Assembly (NCBI GenBank): GCA_963723965.1
Contig: CAVRSV010000001.1
Span: 558,001-622,000 of the forward strand
From: JARRKC01 sp963723965
Lineage (GTDB): Bacteria; Acidobacteriota; UBA6911; RPQK01; JAPXNP01
Length of the DNA: 64,000 nt
Reading direction: 5' to 3'
In this document: piece by piece, positions 1 through 9,325 of the stretch
How the letters are laid out: every line of letters begins with the position of its first letter
Numbering within the stretch: the stretch's first letter is position 1
Notes under the pieces: generated by a model
What the model saw: only the letters and a program-made list of their open reading frames with translations
What the model was told of the DNA's origin: nothing
The model's database searches: none
Translations under genes and position numbers: made by a program

Positions 1-1
1 C

Positions 2-265
2 AACAGCTACGCTCAGGTCGAAGACTCCGTCCTGATGGAATCCGTGGAAGTGGGGCGGCACGCGCGGATTCGCAGGGCCATCATAGACAAATACTGCAAG
101 ATCCAGCCGAACACCGTCATCGGCTATGATCTCGAAGCGGACCGGCGCCGTTTCGTCGTGACCGACGGCGGCGTGGTCGTAATCCCGAGCTCGCGCATCG
201 TCGGTCCGGAGGAGGATCGTCCCGCCTGGGTGGACCCCGTCGACGGCCTGCCGGGTATGCCATAG
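2..265 (+). CDS. glgC: Glucose-1-phosphate adenylyltransferase, C-terminal fragment (5' end outside window)
   Basis: This is the last 87 codons of an open frame that enters from the left edge and stops with TAG. The protein tail reads like the C-terminal left-handed beta-helix of ADP-glucose pyrophosphorylase: an RRAIIDKYCKIQPNTVIG stretch (conserved arginines plus DK.C.I...IG) followed by a DRRRF element, both typical of GlgC C-termini. The enzyme makes ADP-glucose from ATP and glucose-1-phosphate for glycogen synthesis. The catalytic N-terminal domain is not in the window, so allosteric type cannot be judged. The fucose isomerase gene starts 27 bp downstream on the same strand. Confidence 0.8.
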   Translation, partial: NSYAQVEDSVLMESVEVGRHARIRRAIIDKYCKIQPNTVIGYDLEADRRRFVVTDGGVVVIPSSRIVGPEEDRPAWVDPVDGLPGMP

Positions 266-292
266 AGGTCGAGTCCAGGGAGGAACGAACCC

Positions 293-2107
293 ATGTCCGA
301 TATCGCCAGTCTCGTCAGGAACAAACCGGCCCAGCGACTCTGCGGGTCCCTGCCCAAGGTCGGAATTCGCCCGGTCATCGACGGTCGCCGAAAAGGGGTC
401 CGGGAGAGTCTCGAGGATCAGACCCTGGCGATGGCCCGGAATGCCGCCCGCCTGATCTCGTCGAGTCTGCGGCACCCGAACGGGTTGCCCGTGGAGTGCG
501 TGATCCCGGAGAGCTGTATCGGAGGGGTCGTGGAGGCGGCGCGAACGGCCGAGTTCTTCGCCCGCAGCGGTGTGGGTGTTTCGCTCACGGTGACGCCCTG
601 CTGGTGTTACGGGACCGAAGTGATGGACACGGATCCCTGGCTGCCCAAGGCAATCTGGGGCTTTAACGGAACGGAGCGACCCGGGGCCGTGTATCTGGCG
701 GCTGCCTTGGCGGGCTACACGCAGAAGGGACTCCCGGCGTTCGGCATCTACGGCCGGGATGTTCAGGATCGAGACGACACCGGCATCCCGGAGGACGTAC
801 AACGGCAGCTGCTTCGGTTCACCAAGTCGGGCCTGTCCGTCGCCGAGTTGCGGGGGAAGTCGTATCTGGCCATCGGGGGCGTTTCGATGGGGATCGCTGG
901 CTCGATCGTCGATCAGGACTTCCTGCAACGCTACCTCGGCATGCGCACCGAGACGGTGGACATGTCAGAGCTGGTCCGTCGTTTCGAGGAAGGGATCTAT
1001 GATCCGGCGGAGTTCGAACGCGCCCGGGCTTGGGCCAGAGACCATTGTCTCGAGGGAGAGGATCCCAATCCGCCGGAGGCCCGGTCCTCGAGGGAGCGGA
1101 AGGACCGAGAATGGGAGACGGTGGTGAAGATGGCCCTCATCGCTCGCGATCTGATGATCGGGAATCCCCGGTTGGAAGAGCTGGGGTTCGGCGAGGAGGC
1201 GCTGGGCAGGAACGCCCTCGTTGCGGGGTTCCAGGGACAGCGACAGTGGACCGATCACTTCCCGAACGGCGATTTCATGGAGGCCATACTCAACTCCTCG
1301 TTCGACTGGAACGGCATTCGCGAAGCCTTTCTGGTGGCGACGGAAAACGATTGTCTGAACGGCGTGACGATGCTGTTTGGGCATCTGCTGACCGATACTG
1401 CACAGATCTTCGCCGATGTCAGGACCTACTGGAGCCCCGAAGCAGTCCGGAGAGTCACGGGAACGTCGCTGACGGGTCGGGCTGCGGGAGGGTTGATTCA
1501 CCTGATCAACTCCGGCTCCTGCACGCTGGACGGCACGGGACTCCAGACCCGGCAGGGGGAGCCGGTCATGAAACCCTTCTGGGAGATTGAAGCGGAGGAA
1601 GCGGCGGCCTGTCTGGCTGCGACGCGCTGGTGTCCGGCGGATCTGGGATACTTTCGAGGGGGAGGGTTCTCTTCTCAGTTCCTGACGCGAGGAGGGATGC
1701 CGGTGACGATGGCCCGTCTCAATCTCGTCAGCGGGCTGGGGCCGGTCCTGCAGCTGGCCGAGGGCTATACCGTCGAACTGACGGCGGAGGTCCACCAGGC
1801 GCTGGATGACCGGACCAACCCAACCTGGCCGACGACCTGGTTTGCCCCCAACCTGACGGGCGCCGAGCCCTTTCGTGACGTCTACACCGTCATGGCCAAC
1901 TGGGGAGCCAATCACGGCGCGCTTGCCTATGGCCATATCGGCGATCGCCTGCTGACGCTGGCCTCCATGCTGAGGATTCCCGTTTCGATGCACAACGTAC
2001 CCCCGGAGCGGATCCTGCGGCCCAGTGCGTGGAGCGCCTTTGGCTCCATGGATCCCCAGGGGGCGGACTATCGGGCCTGCGCCGCCTTTGGGCCCTTGTA
2101 CCGGTAA
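293..2107 (+). CDS. fucI: L-fucose isomerase
   Basis: 604 residues, close to the 591 of Escherichia coli FucI, and recognisable along its whole length. It converts the aldose L-fucose to L-fuculose in the cytoplasm with a Mn2+ ion. Conserved blocks visible include KVGIRPVIDGRRKGVRESL near the N-terminus, TVTPCWCYG, IWGFNGTERPGAVYLAAAL, GGVSMGIAGSIVDQ, ATENDCLNG (catalytic Glu), FADVRTYWSPEA (Asp ligand) and MANWGANHGAL (His ligand). A strong GGGAGGAAC ribosome site precedes the ATG. The sugar kinase that follows 93 bp later is the natural next step of the pathway. Arabinose isomerase activity is possible in this family but fucose is the best guess. Confidence 0.95.
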   Translation: MSDIASLVRNKPAQRLCGSLPKVGIRPVIDGRRKGVRESLEDQTLAMARNAARLISSSLRHPNGLPVECVIPESCIGGVVEAARTAEFFARSGVGVSLTVTPCWCYGTEVMDTDPWLPKAIWGFNGTERPGAVYLAAALAGYTQKGLPAFGIYGRDVQDRDDTGIPEDVQRQLLRFTKSGLSVAELRGKSYLAIGGVSMGIAGSIVDQDFLQRYLGMRTETVDMSELVRRFEEGIYDPAEFERARAWARDHCLEGEDPNPPEARSSRERKDREWETVVKMALIARDLMIGNPRLEELGFGEEALGRNALVAGFQGQRQWTDHFPNGDFMEAILNSSFDWNGIREAFLVATENDCLNGVTMLFGHLLTDTAQIFADVRTYWSPEAVRRVTGTSLTGRAAGGLIHLINSGSCTLDGTGLQTRQGEPVMKPFWEIEAEEAAACLAATRWCPADLGYFRGGGFSSQFLTRGGMPVTMARLNLVSGLGPVLQLAEGYTVELTAEVHQALDDRTNPTWPTTWFAPNLTGAEPFRDVYTVMANWGANHGALAYGHIGDRLLTLASMLRIPVSMHNVPPERILRPSAWSAFGSMDPQGADYRACAAFGPLYR

Positions 2108-2200
2108 TCGAGAGGGTGCGGGCAGCAGCGGCGGCCGCACCGGACGGGCCGGCGAAGTGCGATCTTCGCGGCCCGGCTTTCAAGTTGAGGAAGCGGGAGC

Positions 2201-3670
2201 GTGAAGCCTGAGTTCATTGCCGGCGATTTCGGAGCAGAGAGCGGACGTGTGATCGTGGGACGCCTGACCGGTGACCGGCTCGAGCTGGACGAGGTCCATC
2301 GTTTCCCCAACCGGCAGGTTCGTGTCCTCGGTCATGTTTACTGGGACGTGCTGAGCCTCTTCCAGGAGCTCAAGCGAGGGCTGGCCCTGGCGCACCAGTC
2401 GGGATGCCGGGAGGCGGCCGGAATCGGTCTCGATACGTGGGGGGTCGACTTCGGCCTGATCACCCCGGACGGTTCCCTGGCGGGGGCCCCAATCGCCTAT
2501 CGAGACTCGAGGACCGATGGGATGATGGAGGCCGCCTTTCAGCGCGTGCCCCGAGAGGAAATCTATCGCCTGACCGGAATCCAGTTGATGCAGATCAACA
2601 CGATCTTCCAGCTGTTGAGCATGGTCCGGGCAGGTTCGGACATTCTGCGCTCGTCCGGCAGGCTCCTCTTCATGCCGGATCTCTTCAATTACCTGTTGAC
2701 GGGAATCGCCAGTTCGGAGGAAACGGTGGCCTCCACGTCCCAGCTGATCGATGCACGCACTCGAGGCTGGTCGGAGGAACTGTTCGAGCGGCTCGAGCTG
2801 CCCCTGGAGATCATGCCCGAGATCCGACCCGCCGGCAGCATATTGGGGGATTTGCTCCCCGACATTTGCCGGGAGACGGGCATCTCCGCCCCGGTGATTG
2901 CTCCTGCGGGCCACGATACCGCCTGTGCCGTCGCGGCCGTGCCGGCCTCCGGCGACGACTGGGCGTTCCTGAGCTCGGGAACCTGGTCGCTGCTCGGAGT
3001 CGAGCTCGAGGCGCCGATCATCAATGACGAGTCCTTGAGGGCCAACTTCACGAATGAAGGTGGAGTGTCGAAGCGGATCCGCTTTCTCCGAAACAACATG
3101 GGCATGTGGCTGTTGGAGCGCTGCCGGAGTGCCTGGAGAAGTCGGGGCGAGGTGCTGTCCTACGATGATCTGGTGGGGCTGGCGCAGGCCGCCGGAGGAT
3201 TTCGCAGCGTCTTCGACCCGGACCATCCCAGCCTGTTGAATCCCGCCGACATGCCCGATGCGATCGCTCGTTGTTGCCGTGAGGCCGGGCAGCCTGAGCC
3301 CGCCGACAAAGGACAGTTCGTGCGTGTGATCTTTGAGAGCCTGGCGCTCAAGTACCGCTTTCTCCTCGAGCACATCGAGCAGCTGCGCGGGTGTCCGGTT
3401 CGTCGCCTGCATGTCGTGGGAGGCGGCTCGCGAAACCGGCTGTTGAATCAGTTGACTGCCGACGCCGTCGGGATCGATGTCGTCGCCGGGCCGTCGGAGG
3501 CGACGGCGACGGGCAACATCCTCATCCAGGCGGTGGCGCGTGGATTCCTGTCGGGCCTCGATGAAATCCGCGAGGTCGTTCGCCGGACCGTGGTTCCCGA
3601 GCACTTTCAACCGCGCGACCGCGAGGGCTGGGACGCACGCTACGAAGAGGCGCACCGTCTGTTCCGCTAG
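2201..3670 (+). CDS. FGGY-family carbohydrate kinase, rhamnulokinase (RhaB) type
   Basis: 489 residues, full FGGY length, starting at GTG behind a GAGGAAGCGGGAG ribosome site. The N-terminal ATP/sugar lobe has AGDFGAESGRVIVG and the catalytic-Asp region GLDTWGVDFGL; the C-terminal lobe has the nucleotide site GGGSRNRLLNQLTADA and a later EATATGN. GLDTWGVDFGL resembles rhamnulokinase more than classical FucK. Because it follows fucI, the likely substrate is L-fuculose, possibly also L-rhamnulose; it would yield a ketose-1-phosphate for an aldolase not present in this window. Family is certain, substrate is inference from context. Confidence 0.85.
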   Translation: MKPEFIAGDFGAESGRVIVGRLTGDRLELDEVHRFPNRQVRVLGHVYWDVLSLFQELKRGLALAHQSGCREAAGIGLDTWGVDFGLITPDGSLAGAPIAYRDSRTDGMMEAAFQRVPREEIYRLTGIQLMQINTIFQLLSMVRAGSDILRSSGRLLFMPDLFNYLLTGIASSEETVASTSQLIDARTRGWSEELFERLELPLEIMPEIRPAGSILGDLLPDICRETGISAPVIAPAGHDTACAVAAVPASGDDWAFLSSGTWSLLGVELEAPIINDESLRANFTNEGGVSKRIRFLRNNMGMWLLERCRSAWRSRGEVLSYDDLVGLAQAAGGFRSVFDPDHPSLLNPADMPDAIARCCREAGQPEPADKGQFVRVIFESLALKYRFLLEHIEQLRGCPVRRLHVVGGGSRNRLLNQLTADAVGIDVVAGPSEATATGNILIQAVARGFLSGLDEIREVVRRTVVPEHFQPRDREGWDARYEEAHRLFR

Positions 3671-3860
3671 GATCCGGTTCGTATGCGGGATCTGCTGCCG
3701 GGTCCTCACGGCCGGTTCGGCCCCGCGAACGATGTCCCCGCCCGGTGGCCTAACCCCGATCCCCGGTGTTGACGGCATTTTCCCCGCAGGTTGGGTTGAT
3801 TCCTGTATCATTTTGGGACAGCCGATCCACATTTGAATCGACTAGCAACTGGAGGAGACA

Positions 3861-5352
3861 ATGCAAAGTGTCTGTCGGTTTGGCTTGTTCGCCATCGTTG
3901 GCCTCTCCCTGATCCTTCCCGTCCGGGTGCTGCAGGGGGCTGAGGCGCTGACGCTTCACGCCTTGCGCTTCTCGGAACGACGGGATGTGAAGGTCAAGCT
4001 GCTTCCCACGCGCAGCGTGGGAGACGCCACCATGGAAGGCAAAGTGCGCATCCAGGAGGGTCAGTCCTGGATCGAAATCAAATACGAAAAGATGAAACCG
4101 GCGGTCCTTTTCGCGGGGGATGTGACCTGCTATGTCATGTGGGCGGTCAACCGTGACGGGACGGCTCAGAACCTGGGCGAACTGTGGGTCCGTCCGGGGG
4201 ACGAAGACGGGTCCGCCGAGTTTTCGACGGGATTTCGAAATTTCGCTCTGCTGGTGACTGCAGAGGCCTATTATCAGGTCGACACCCCGTCGGAGCTGGT
4301 CGTCTTCTGGAATGACCAGGTGGCCGATCCGCCAGTGGCGAGCGACTCGATCTTCTTCAACTCGTTTGCCGCGGCTCCGGCGCACGGTGTCGATTCCGTG
4401 GCCGATATCCGGTATGACGGCAAGAAGCCGCTGGACTTGATCCAGGCCGAGCGGGTGATCGACATTGCACGGCGACTCGAAGCCCCGAAATACGCACCAC
4501 AGCTGTTCTCACAGGCTCAGCTGGAGCTGGTTCAGGCCACCAACAGCTATGAACGCAAGGTTCGCGGGGGAGCCCAACGCTTCGCCCGCAGTTCGGTCGC
4601 GTCTTCGAACGAGGCCATTCGCCTGACCCAGCGGCGGATTCAGATGGAGCAGCTCGAGCAGCAGATTGCCCAACGCCAACAGGAGACGCAGGCCCTCGAA
4701 GAGCGTGCCAATCAGGCGGAGGCGCAGCTGAAGAGCATCAGCGAGGAGCGCCAGGCGGCTCTGGCGAATCTGAACGAAACGACCCGGCAGCTGGAGAGCC
4801 TCCGGGCAGAACGGGAACAGCTCGAGCAGGCGATGAACTCACTGCAGAAGACGACCGCGACGTTACGCGAGCAGCAGGAGCAACTGCGCCAGGACAAGGC
4901 CCAGGGCAAGGCTCGAGCAGGACAAGGCGCAGCTTCAGAACCGCCTTCAGTCCGCGCTGTCTCAGGTCGCCGAGACGCGGGAGTCCGCCCGCGGACTCAT
5001 CGTGAACCTTCCCGACATCCTCTTCGACGTGGGCAAAGCGACCCTGAAGCCGGAGGCCAACATGGCCCTGGCCAAGCTGGCGGGAATCCTCCTCGTCATG
5101 CCGGACCTGAACCTCAGGATCGAAGGGCACACCGATTCGACCGGTTCCGCGGACTTCAACAAGAAGCTTTCGCTCGACCGGGCCCGCTCGGTGTTCGACC
5201 TGATGGCGTCCCTGGGGGTTGCCTCCTCGCGCATGGAAACGGCCGGCTACGGGATGGAACATCCTGTTGCCGACAACTCCACGGCTGCCGGTCGCCAGAA
5301 GAACCGGCGTGTGGAGATCGTGGTCGCCGAAGGCCACATCGCCGAGGAGTAG
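3861..5352 (+). CDS. Secreted coiled-coil protein with C-terminal OmpA (peptidoglycan-binding) domain, split by a frameshift
   Basis: The gene begins at an ATG behind GGAGGAG. Residues 1-30 are a signal peptide ending near LQGAEA, followed by a roughly 170-residue beta-rich domain and then a Gln/Glu-rich coiled coil (about 220-350). At about 4905-4911 the reading frame shifts by one base: upstream the frame reads LRQDKAQGK, while from CTCGAG at 4912 the other frame continues with LEQDKAQLQNRLQSALSQVA and then an intact OmpA_C domain (ILFDVGKATLKPEA, EGHTDSTGSADFN, LSLDRARSV, NRRVEIVV) to a TAG at 5350. The domain would anchor the outer envelope to peptidoglycan. The single-base discrepancy is either a sequencing error or a recent mutation; both halves look otherwise well conserved. 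Confidence 0.8.
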
Positions 5353-5376
5353 CCCTCGTCGTTGCTTCGGAGACAT

Positions 5377-5408
5377 GGCTGCCCGGCTCTGAAACGGGCC
5401 GGGCAGCC
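5377..5408 (+). terminator. Hairpin terminator after the OmpA-domain gene
   Basis: An 11-bp perfect stem (GGCTGCCCGGC at 5377-5387 pairing with 5398-5408) with a 10-nt loop lies 25 bp after the stop codon. It is not followed by a clear T-run, so intrinsic termination may be weak or Rho-assisted. Confidence 0.6.
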
Positions 5409-5759
5409 TCCCATTCGGCCCGCCCTTCGCCCCACGCCTGCCTCGCGCGTAATCCTCTTGCCAGATGTCCCTGAGGGCGGACCCTGCAGCGACTCCCGGG
5501 CGAAGTGACTCGGCCCACATGTTTGGACAATTTCGTCGGAAAGTTCCCGCATTCGAACAAAAAGGTTGGAATGCGCTGTCAGGCGCACCCGCGCCGGCTC
5601 TGAAGGGCGCCGGGGACACCTCGTCCTGAGCCGATTACGCGAGATCCAGAAGAATCATCCTGACCGTGTCACCGTTTCCTCCCGGCGCACGAACCCCCTG
5701 CGGCCCATGGGACTCCCGCTGGCCCGTCGATATCTGACAGGATTGTCTTGATTTTCTCC

Positions 5760-5780
5760 GAATACAACGAAAATGTATTC
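5760..5780. promoter_or_regulatory. Inverted repeat GAATAC-N9-GTATTC upstream of glnB
   Basis: Perfect 6-bp arms spaced by nine A-rich bases, roughly 195 bp before the glnB start, next to a TTGATT hexamer at 5748-5753. The geometry fits a binding site for a dimeric regulator, but no matching regulator is known from this window. It could be chance. Confidence 0.25.
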
Positions 5781-5974
5781 CGCATCTGCACGGCTCCGAG
5801 TCCCCACGGCTGGCTCCGGGCCGCTCGCAAGTATCCGCCCGATTGGCGGAAACGGGCCCCATCGCCCCGCCTCAGAGACCCTGTCGTCCCGAGTGGTACG
5901 GGGCGTGCTCACGTACTTCGTGGAAGCAGTCAGCCGGAAGGGAACCAGACACCAAACTCGAGGGTACGTAGAGC

Positions 5975-6313
5975 ATGAAGAAAATCGAATGCATTGTTCG
6001 CCCGCACCTGCTCGAGCCTGTCAAGAAGGCTCTGCAGGACATCGGCATCATGGGCATGACCGTCATCGAAGTCAAAGGCTTTGGCCGCCAGAAGGGGCAC
6101 AAGGAGATCTATCGCGGGGTCGAGTATCAGGTCGAGTTCGTTCCCAAAATGAAGGTGGAAGTGGTGATTGAGGACGACCGTTTGCAGGAGATCCTCCAGA
6201 CGATCGTCAACACCGCTCGAACCGGCAAGTTCGGCGACGGAAAGATTTTCGTCAGCGACATTGCAGATGTCATCCGAATTCGGACTGGGGAGCACGGTAG
6301 CGAGGCCCTCTAG
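5975..6313 (+). CDS. glnB: Nitrogen regulatory protein P-II
   Basis: 112 residues, the standard P-II length. Tyr51, the uridylylation site, lies in the T-loop sequence RGVEYQVEF, and the B-loop TGKFGDGKIFV (about 83-93) binds ATP/2-oxoglutarate. The trimer senses ATP/ADP and 2-oxoglutarate and controls glutamine synthetase adenylylation, NtrB or AmtB. Neither amtB nor glnA is adjacent, so it is closer to a solitary GlnB than to a GlnK in an amtB operon. A GAGGG element precedes the ATG by about 13 bases. GlnB versus GlnK cannot be settled from sequence alone. Confidence 0.92.
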   Translation: MKKIECIVRPHLLEPVKKALQDIGIMGMTVIEVKGFGRQKGHKEIYRGVEYQVEFVPKMKVEVVIEDDRLQEILQTIVNTARTGKFGDGKIFVSDIADVIRIRTGEHGSEAL

Positions 6314-6352
6314 TCCGCGAGGAGGTCGCCCTCCCGAAGACCTCCAACCCGT

Positions 6353-6395
6353 GGGCAGTGGATGGTCACACCTCCGCATCCACTGCCCTTCTTTA
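6353..6395 (+). terminator. Rho-independent terminator after glnB
   Basis: A 12-bp perfect stem (GGGCAGTGGATG at 6353-6364 with 6377-6388) and a 12-nt loop are followed directly by TTCTTT. It lies 40 bp after the glnB stop and isolates glnB from the VOC gene. Confidence 0.75.
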
Positions 6396-6593
6396 CCTCC
6401 CGACTCTCAAACCACTGCGGGCGAAGGGTGACCCGCACGCGGTGATGCCCGCCGTCCTCTCGCCCTGCCGGTTTGCCGTCCGACATTTTCTCGATCCGAA
6501 GTTGCAGAGCGGGACACATTTGAGTTATTTGTCGCAATCATATTCCCGGCCGTGTTAATGTCTGGCAAGAATCACTCAATGGGAGGCTATCCG

Positions 6594-7376
6594 ATGAGCG
6601 ACGACTCGATTCGAGGGCGATTTCTCTGGTACGACCTGATGACGACCGACACCGAGGCTGCCCAGAAGTTCTACCCCAAGGTGACCGCCTGGGGAATCGA
6701 AATCTGGAGCGGTGCCGGGAGTCCCTACCCGATGTGGAAGGCCGGTGAGACCCCGATCGGCGGGGCCGGAGTTCTCCCCGAGGAGGCCCGATCCAAGGGA
6801 ATGCCTCCCTACTGGTTGGCCCATGTCGGCACGTCGAACGTAGACGCCGCCTGCCGGCAGGTCGAGCAGTTGGGGGGGCGGGTTCTGAAGCAGCCCGAGG
6901 ATATCCCCACGGTCGGTCGGTTCGCCGTCATCGCCGATCCTCACGGCGCCGTCCTGTCGATCTTCCAGCCCCAGGCGGCCCCCCCCGGCCACCAGGGAGA
7001 TCTCGTTCCCGGACAAGTTTCCTGGCATGAATTGCTGGCCGGCAACCTGGACGAGGCGTGGACTTTCTACCAAGCCCTGTTCGGCTGGGCCAAGATGGAC
7101 GTCGTGGACATGGGAGAAATGGGACCGTACCAGATGTTCGGCGTTGCCGGCCGGATGCTGGGTGGGATCTTCACCAAGCCGGACACCATTCCGGGACCTC
7201 CGAACTGGCTCTATTATGTCCTCGTGTCGGACCTGGGCCGGGCTTTGGAGGCGGTTCGGGCAGGCGGCGGGCAGGTCATGAACGGCCCGATGGAAGTGCC
7301 GGGTGGAGACCATGTCGCGCAGTGTCTGGATCCACAAGGGGCCGCCTTTGCCCTGCATGAGAGGAAGGCACGCTAG
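6594..7376 (+). CDS. VOC (glyoxalase/bleomycin-resistance fold) family protein with two VOC domains
   Basis: 260 residues from the ATG behind GGGAGG; an in-frame ATG at 6552 has no such site. Two similar halves are visible: residues about 5-120 (RGRFLWYDLMTTDTEAAQKF ... IADPHGAVLSIFQP) and about 130-258 (VSWHELLAGNLDEAWTFY ... CLDPQGAAFALHE). The D-P-H/Q-G-A motif at the end of each half is the usual C-terminal VOC signature. Members are metal-dependent lyases, dioxygenases or drug-binding proteins; the specific reaction is unknown. It is flanked by terminators on both sides, so probably monocistronic. Confidence 0.85.
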   Translation: MSDDSIRGRFLWYDLMTTDTEAAQKFYPKVTAWGIEIWSGAGSPYPMWKAGETPIGGAGVLPEEARSKGMPPYWLAHVGTSNVDAACRQVEQLGGRVLKQPEDIPTVGRFAVIADPHGAVLSIFQPQAAPPGHQGDLVPGQVSWHELLAGNLDEAWTFYQALFGWAKMDVVDMGEMGPYQMFGVAGRMLGGIFTKPDTIPGPPNWLYYVLVSDLGRALEAVRAGGGQVMNGPMEVPGGDHVAQCLDPQGAAFALHERKAR

Positions 7377-7430
7377 CCTTCCAGCTTGGCCACTCGTCTT
7401 CTGTCTCCGCTAGAAGCGCCATCTGCGATC

Positions 7431-7463
7431 GGATAAAGTGGGAGTGTCCAGCCCACTTTATCC
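7431..7463 (+). terminator. Hairpin terminator between VOC gene and pgi
   Basis: Perfect 12-bp stem (GGATAAAGTGGG at 7431-7442 with 7452-7463), 9-nt loop, followed by GGTTTCC. It sits 54 bp past the VOC stop and 80 bp before the pgi start, so it could also act as a leader element for pgi. Confidence 0.65.
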
Positions 7464-7543
7464 GGTTTCCCCTGCCGGCTGGTCGGGCGACGGCCCAGGC
7501 CGTCGGGGCCGGCAGGCCATTGTCCGCATGAACCAGGAGGCGC

Positions 7544-9190
7544 ATGGTGACAACGCTGACGTCAACATCGGAGTGGAAGGCCCTCGAACAGCACTGGGAA
7601 GAGGTGTCGTGCAGGCACATGCGCGACTTGTTCCGCGACGACCCGAATCGCTTCGAACGTTTCTCTCTTCGTTTCGGAGACATACTGCTCGACTACTCCA
7701 AGAATCGGATCGACTCCCAGACCATGCGTCTGCTCTTCGCTCTGGCGCGGCGCTGTGATGTGGAAGGGATGCGCGAGCGGATGTTTCGGGGCGAGAAGAT
7801 CAACGTGACCGAAGACCGGGCGGTACTGCATATCGCGCTGCGCAACCGCTCCAACCGCCCCATCCTGGTCGACGGCGTCGATGTCATGCCGGAGGTCAAC
7901 GCGGTTTTGGAGCACATGCGCGCTTTTTGCGGGTCGGTGCATTCCGGAGATTGGAAGGGTTACACGGGTCAGGCGATTCAGGACATCGTCAACATCGGGA
8001 TCGGCGGCTCCGATCTGGGGCCGGTCATGGCGACCGAGGCGCTGCGCTCCTATGCGCGTCCCGGTTTCAGGGTCCATTTCGTCTCCAATGTGGATGGAAC
8101 GCACATCGCGGAGACGCTCCGGAAAGTCAACGCCGAGACCACGCTGTTCGTGATCTCCTCGAAAACCTTCACCACCCTGGAAACTCTGGCCAATGCTCAC
8201 ACGGCGCGCCGCTGGTTCCTCGAACAGGGCGGCTCCGAGCCCGACATTGCCCGTCATTTCGTGGCCGTTTCGACCAACGAGGAGAAGGTCCGGGAGTTTG
8301 GAATCGACGCGCGCAACATGTTCGAGTTCTGGGACTGGGTGGGAGGCCGCTACTCCTTGTGGTCCGCCATCGGGCTCTCCATCGCCCTGTTCGTCGGCAT
8401 GGACAATTTCGAGGAACTTCTCGCCGGAGGACATGAACTGGACGAGCACTTCCGATCGGCTCGCCTCGAAGAAAACCTGCCCGTCGTGATGGCACTCCTC
8501 GGCATCTGGTACAACAACTTCTTCCACGCGCAGACCCACGCCATTCTGCCGTACGATCAGTATTTGCACCGGTTTCCCGCCTACTTCCAGCAGGGGGACA
8601 TGGAAAGCAACGGCAAGCACGTCACCCGCGACGGACGCAGAGTGGACTATTCGACCGGCCCCATCATCTGGGGAGAGCCGGGCACCAACGGCCAGCATGC
8701 CTTCTATCAGCTGATCCATCAGGGCACGAAGCTGATCCCGGCCGACTTCCTGGCTCCGGTGGAGACACAAAACCCGGTGGGCGATCACCACCTGCTTCTC
8801 CTGTCGAACTTCTTCGCCCAGACCGAGGCGCTGATGAAGGGTAAGACCGAGGACGAGGCTCGGCGGGAACTCGAAGAATCGGGGATGTCGGGCGCCGCCC
8901 TCGAGAAATTGCTTCCTCACAAGCTCTTCGAAGGCAACAGGCCGACGAACTCGATCCTCTTTCGAAGGCTGACACCGCGGGCCCTGGGGAACCTGATCGC
9001 CCTCTACGAACACAAGATCTTCGTTCAGGGCGTCATTTGGAACATCAACTCCTTCGACCAGTGGGGAGTGGAACTCGGGAAGCAGTTGGCCAAGAAGATC
9101 CTTCCCGAGCTGGACGGTACCGAGCTGGTGAAGAGCCACGACAGTTCCACCAATGGCCTGATCAACCACTTCAAGAAGCTCCGCGGGTAG
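7544..9190 (+). CDS. pgi: Glucose-6-phosphate isomerase
   Basis: 548 residues, as in the proteobacterial enzyme; starts at ATG after AGGAGGCGC. It interconverts glucose-6-phosphate and fructose-6-phosphate in glycolysis and gluconeogenesis. Visible signatures: NIGIGGSDLGPVMATEAL, SSKTFTTLET (phosphate binding), DWVGGRYSLWSAIGLS, QGDMESNGK (catalytic Glu), GTNGQHAFYQL (catalytic His) and FDQWGVELGKQLA (catalytic Lys). With glgC upstream it belongs to central hexose-phosphate metabolism. Transcribed alone, convergent with the ttuA operon. Confidence 0.97.
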   Translation: MVTTLTSTSEWKALEQHWEEVSCRHMRDLFRDDPNRFERFSLRFGDILLDYSKNRIDSQTMRLLFALARRCDVEGMRERMFRGEKINVTEDRAVLHIALRNRSNRPILVDGVDVMPEVNAVLEHMRAFCGSVHSGDWKGYTGQAIQDIVNIGIGGSDLGPVMATEALRSYARPGFRVHFVSNVDGTHIAETLRKVNAETTLFVISSKTFTTLETLANAHTARRWFLEQGGSEPDIARHFVAVSTNEEKVREFGIDARNMFEFWDWVGGRYSLWSAIGLSIALFVGMDNFEELLAGGHELDEHFRSARLEENLPVVMALLGIWYNNFFHAQTHAILPYDQYLHRFPAYFQQGDMESNGKHVTRDGRRVDYSTGPIIWGEPGTNGQHAFYQLIHQGTKLIPADFLAPVETQNPVGDHHLLLLSNFFAQTEALMKGKTEDEARRELEESGMSGAALEKLLPHKLFEGNRPTNSILFRRLTPRALGNLIALYEHKIFVQGVIWNINSFDQWGVELGKQLAKKILPELDGTELVKSHDSSTNGLINHFKKLRG

Positions 9191-9262
9191 GACGAACGTC
9201 CCCGCGTGTTCGAGCACCCGGTCCCGGCCGGCGGATCCGCCGAAGGCATCCCCGGGGTTCGT

Positions 9263-9295
9263 GCCCGCCGCAAGACCCTCTCGGCTGCGGCGGGC
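9263..9295. terminator. Terminator hairpin between convergent pgi and ttuA
   Basis: Perfect 9-bp GC stem (GCCCGCCGC at 9263-9271 with 9287-9295), 15-nt loop, followed on the plus strand by GTTTCC. Located midway between two convergent stop codons. Confidence 0.5.
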
Positions 9296-9325
9296 GTTTC
9301 CTCCGGGACAACCTGGAAGGTCTTC

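Larger units (their letters stand above)
5353..5974. other. 622-bp non-coding interval upstream of glnB
   Basis: Apart from the hairpin at 5377-5408 I see no convincing gene here. The short open frames on both strands have no ribosome sites, overlap one another and carry no family motifs. The right part is locally AT-richer (5740-5785) and contains a small dyad (5760-5780), so promoter or operator elements for glnB are probably located there. Confidence 0.5.

Noticed and set aside
965..2140. 391-codon minus-strand frame within fucI
   Set aside because: No motifs; fucI is conserved over its full length.
2180..3832. 550-codon open frame on the minus strand opposite the sugar kinase
   Set aside because: It is the mirror of a real FGGY gene in GC-rich DNA, has no family motif and no ribosome site.
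5566..5978. Several 60-130-codon frames upstream of glnB
   Set aside because: Overlapping in all frames, without ribosome sites or recognisable sequence.
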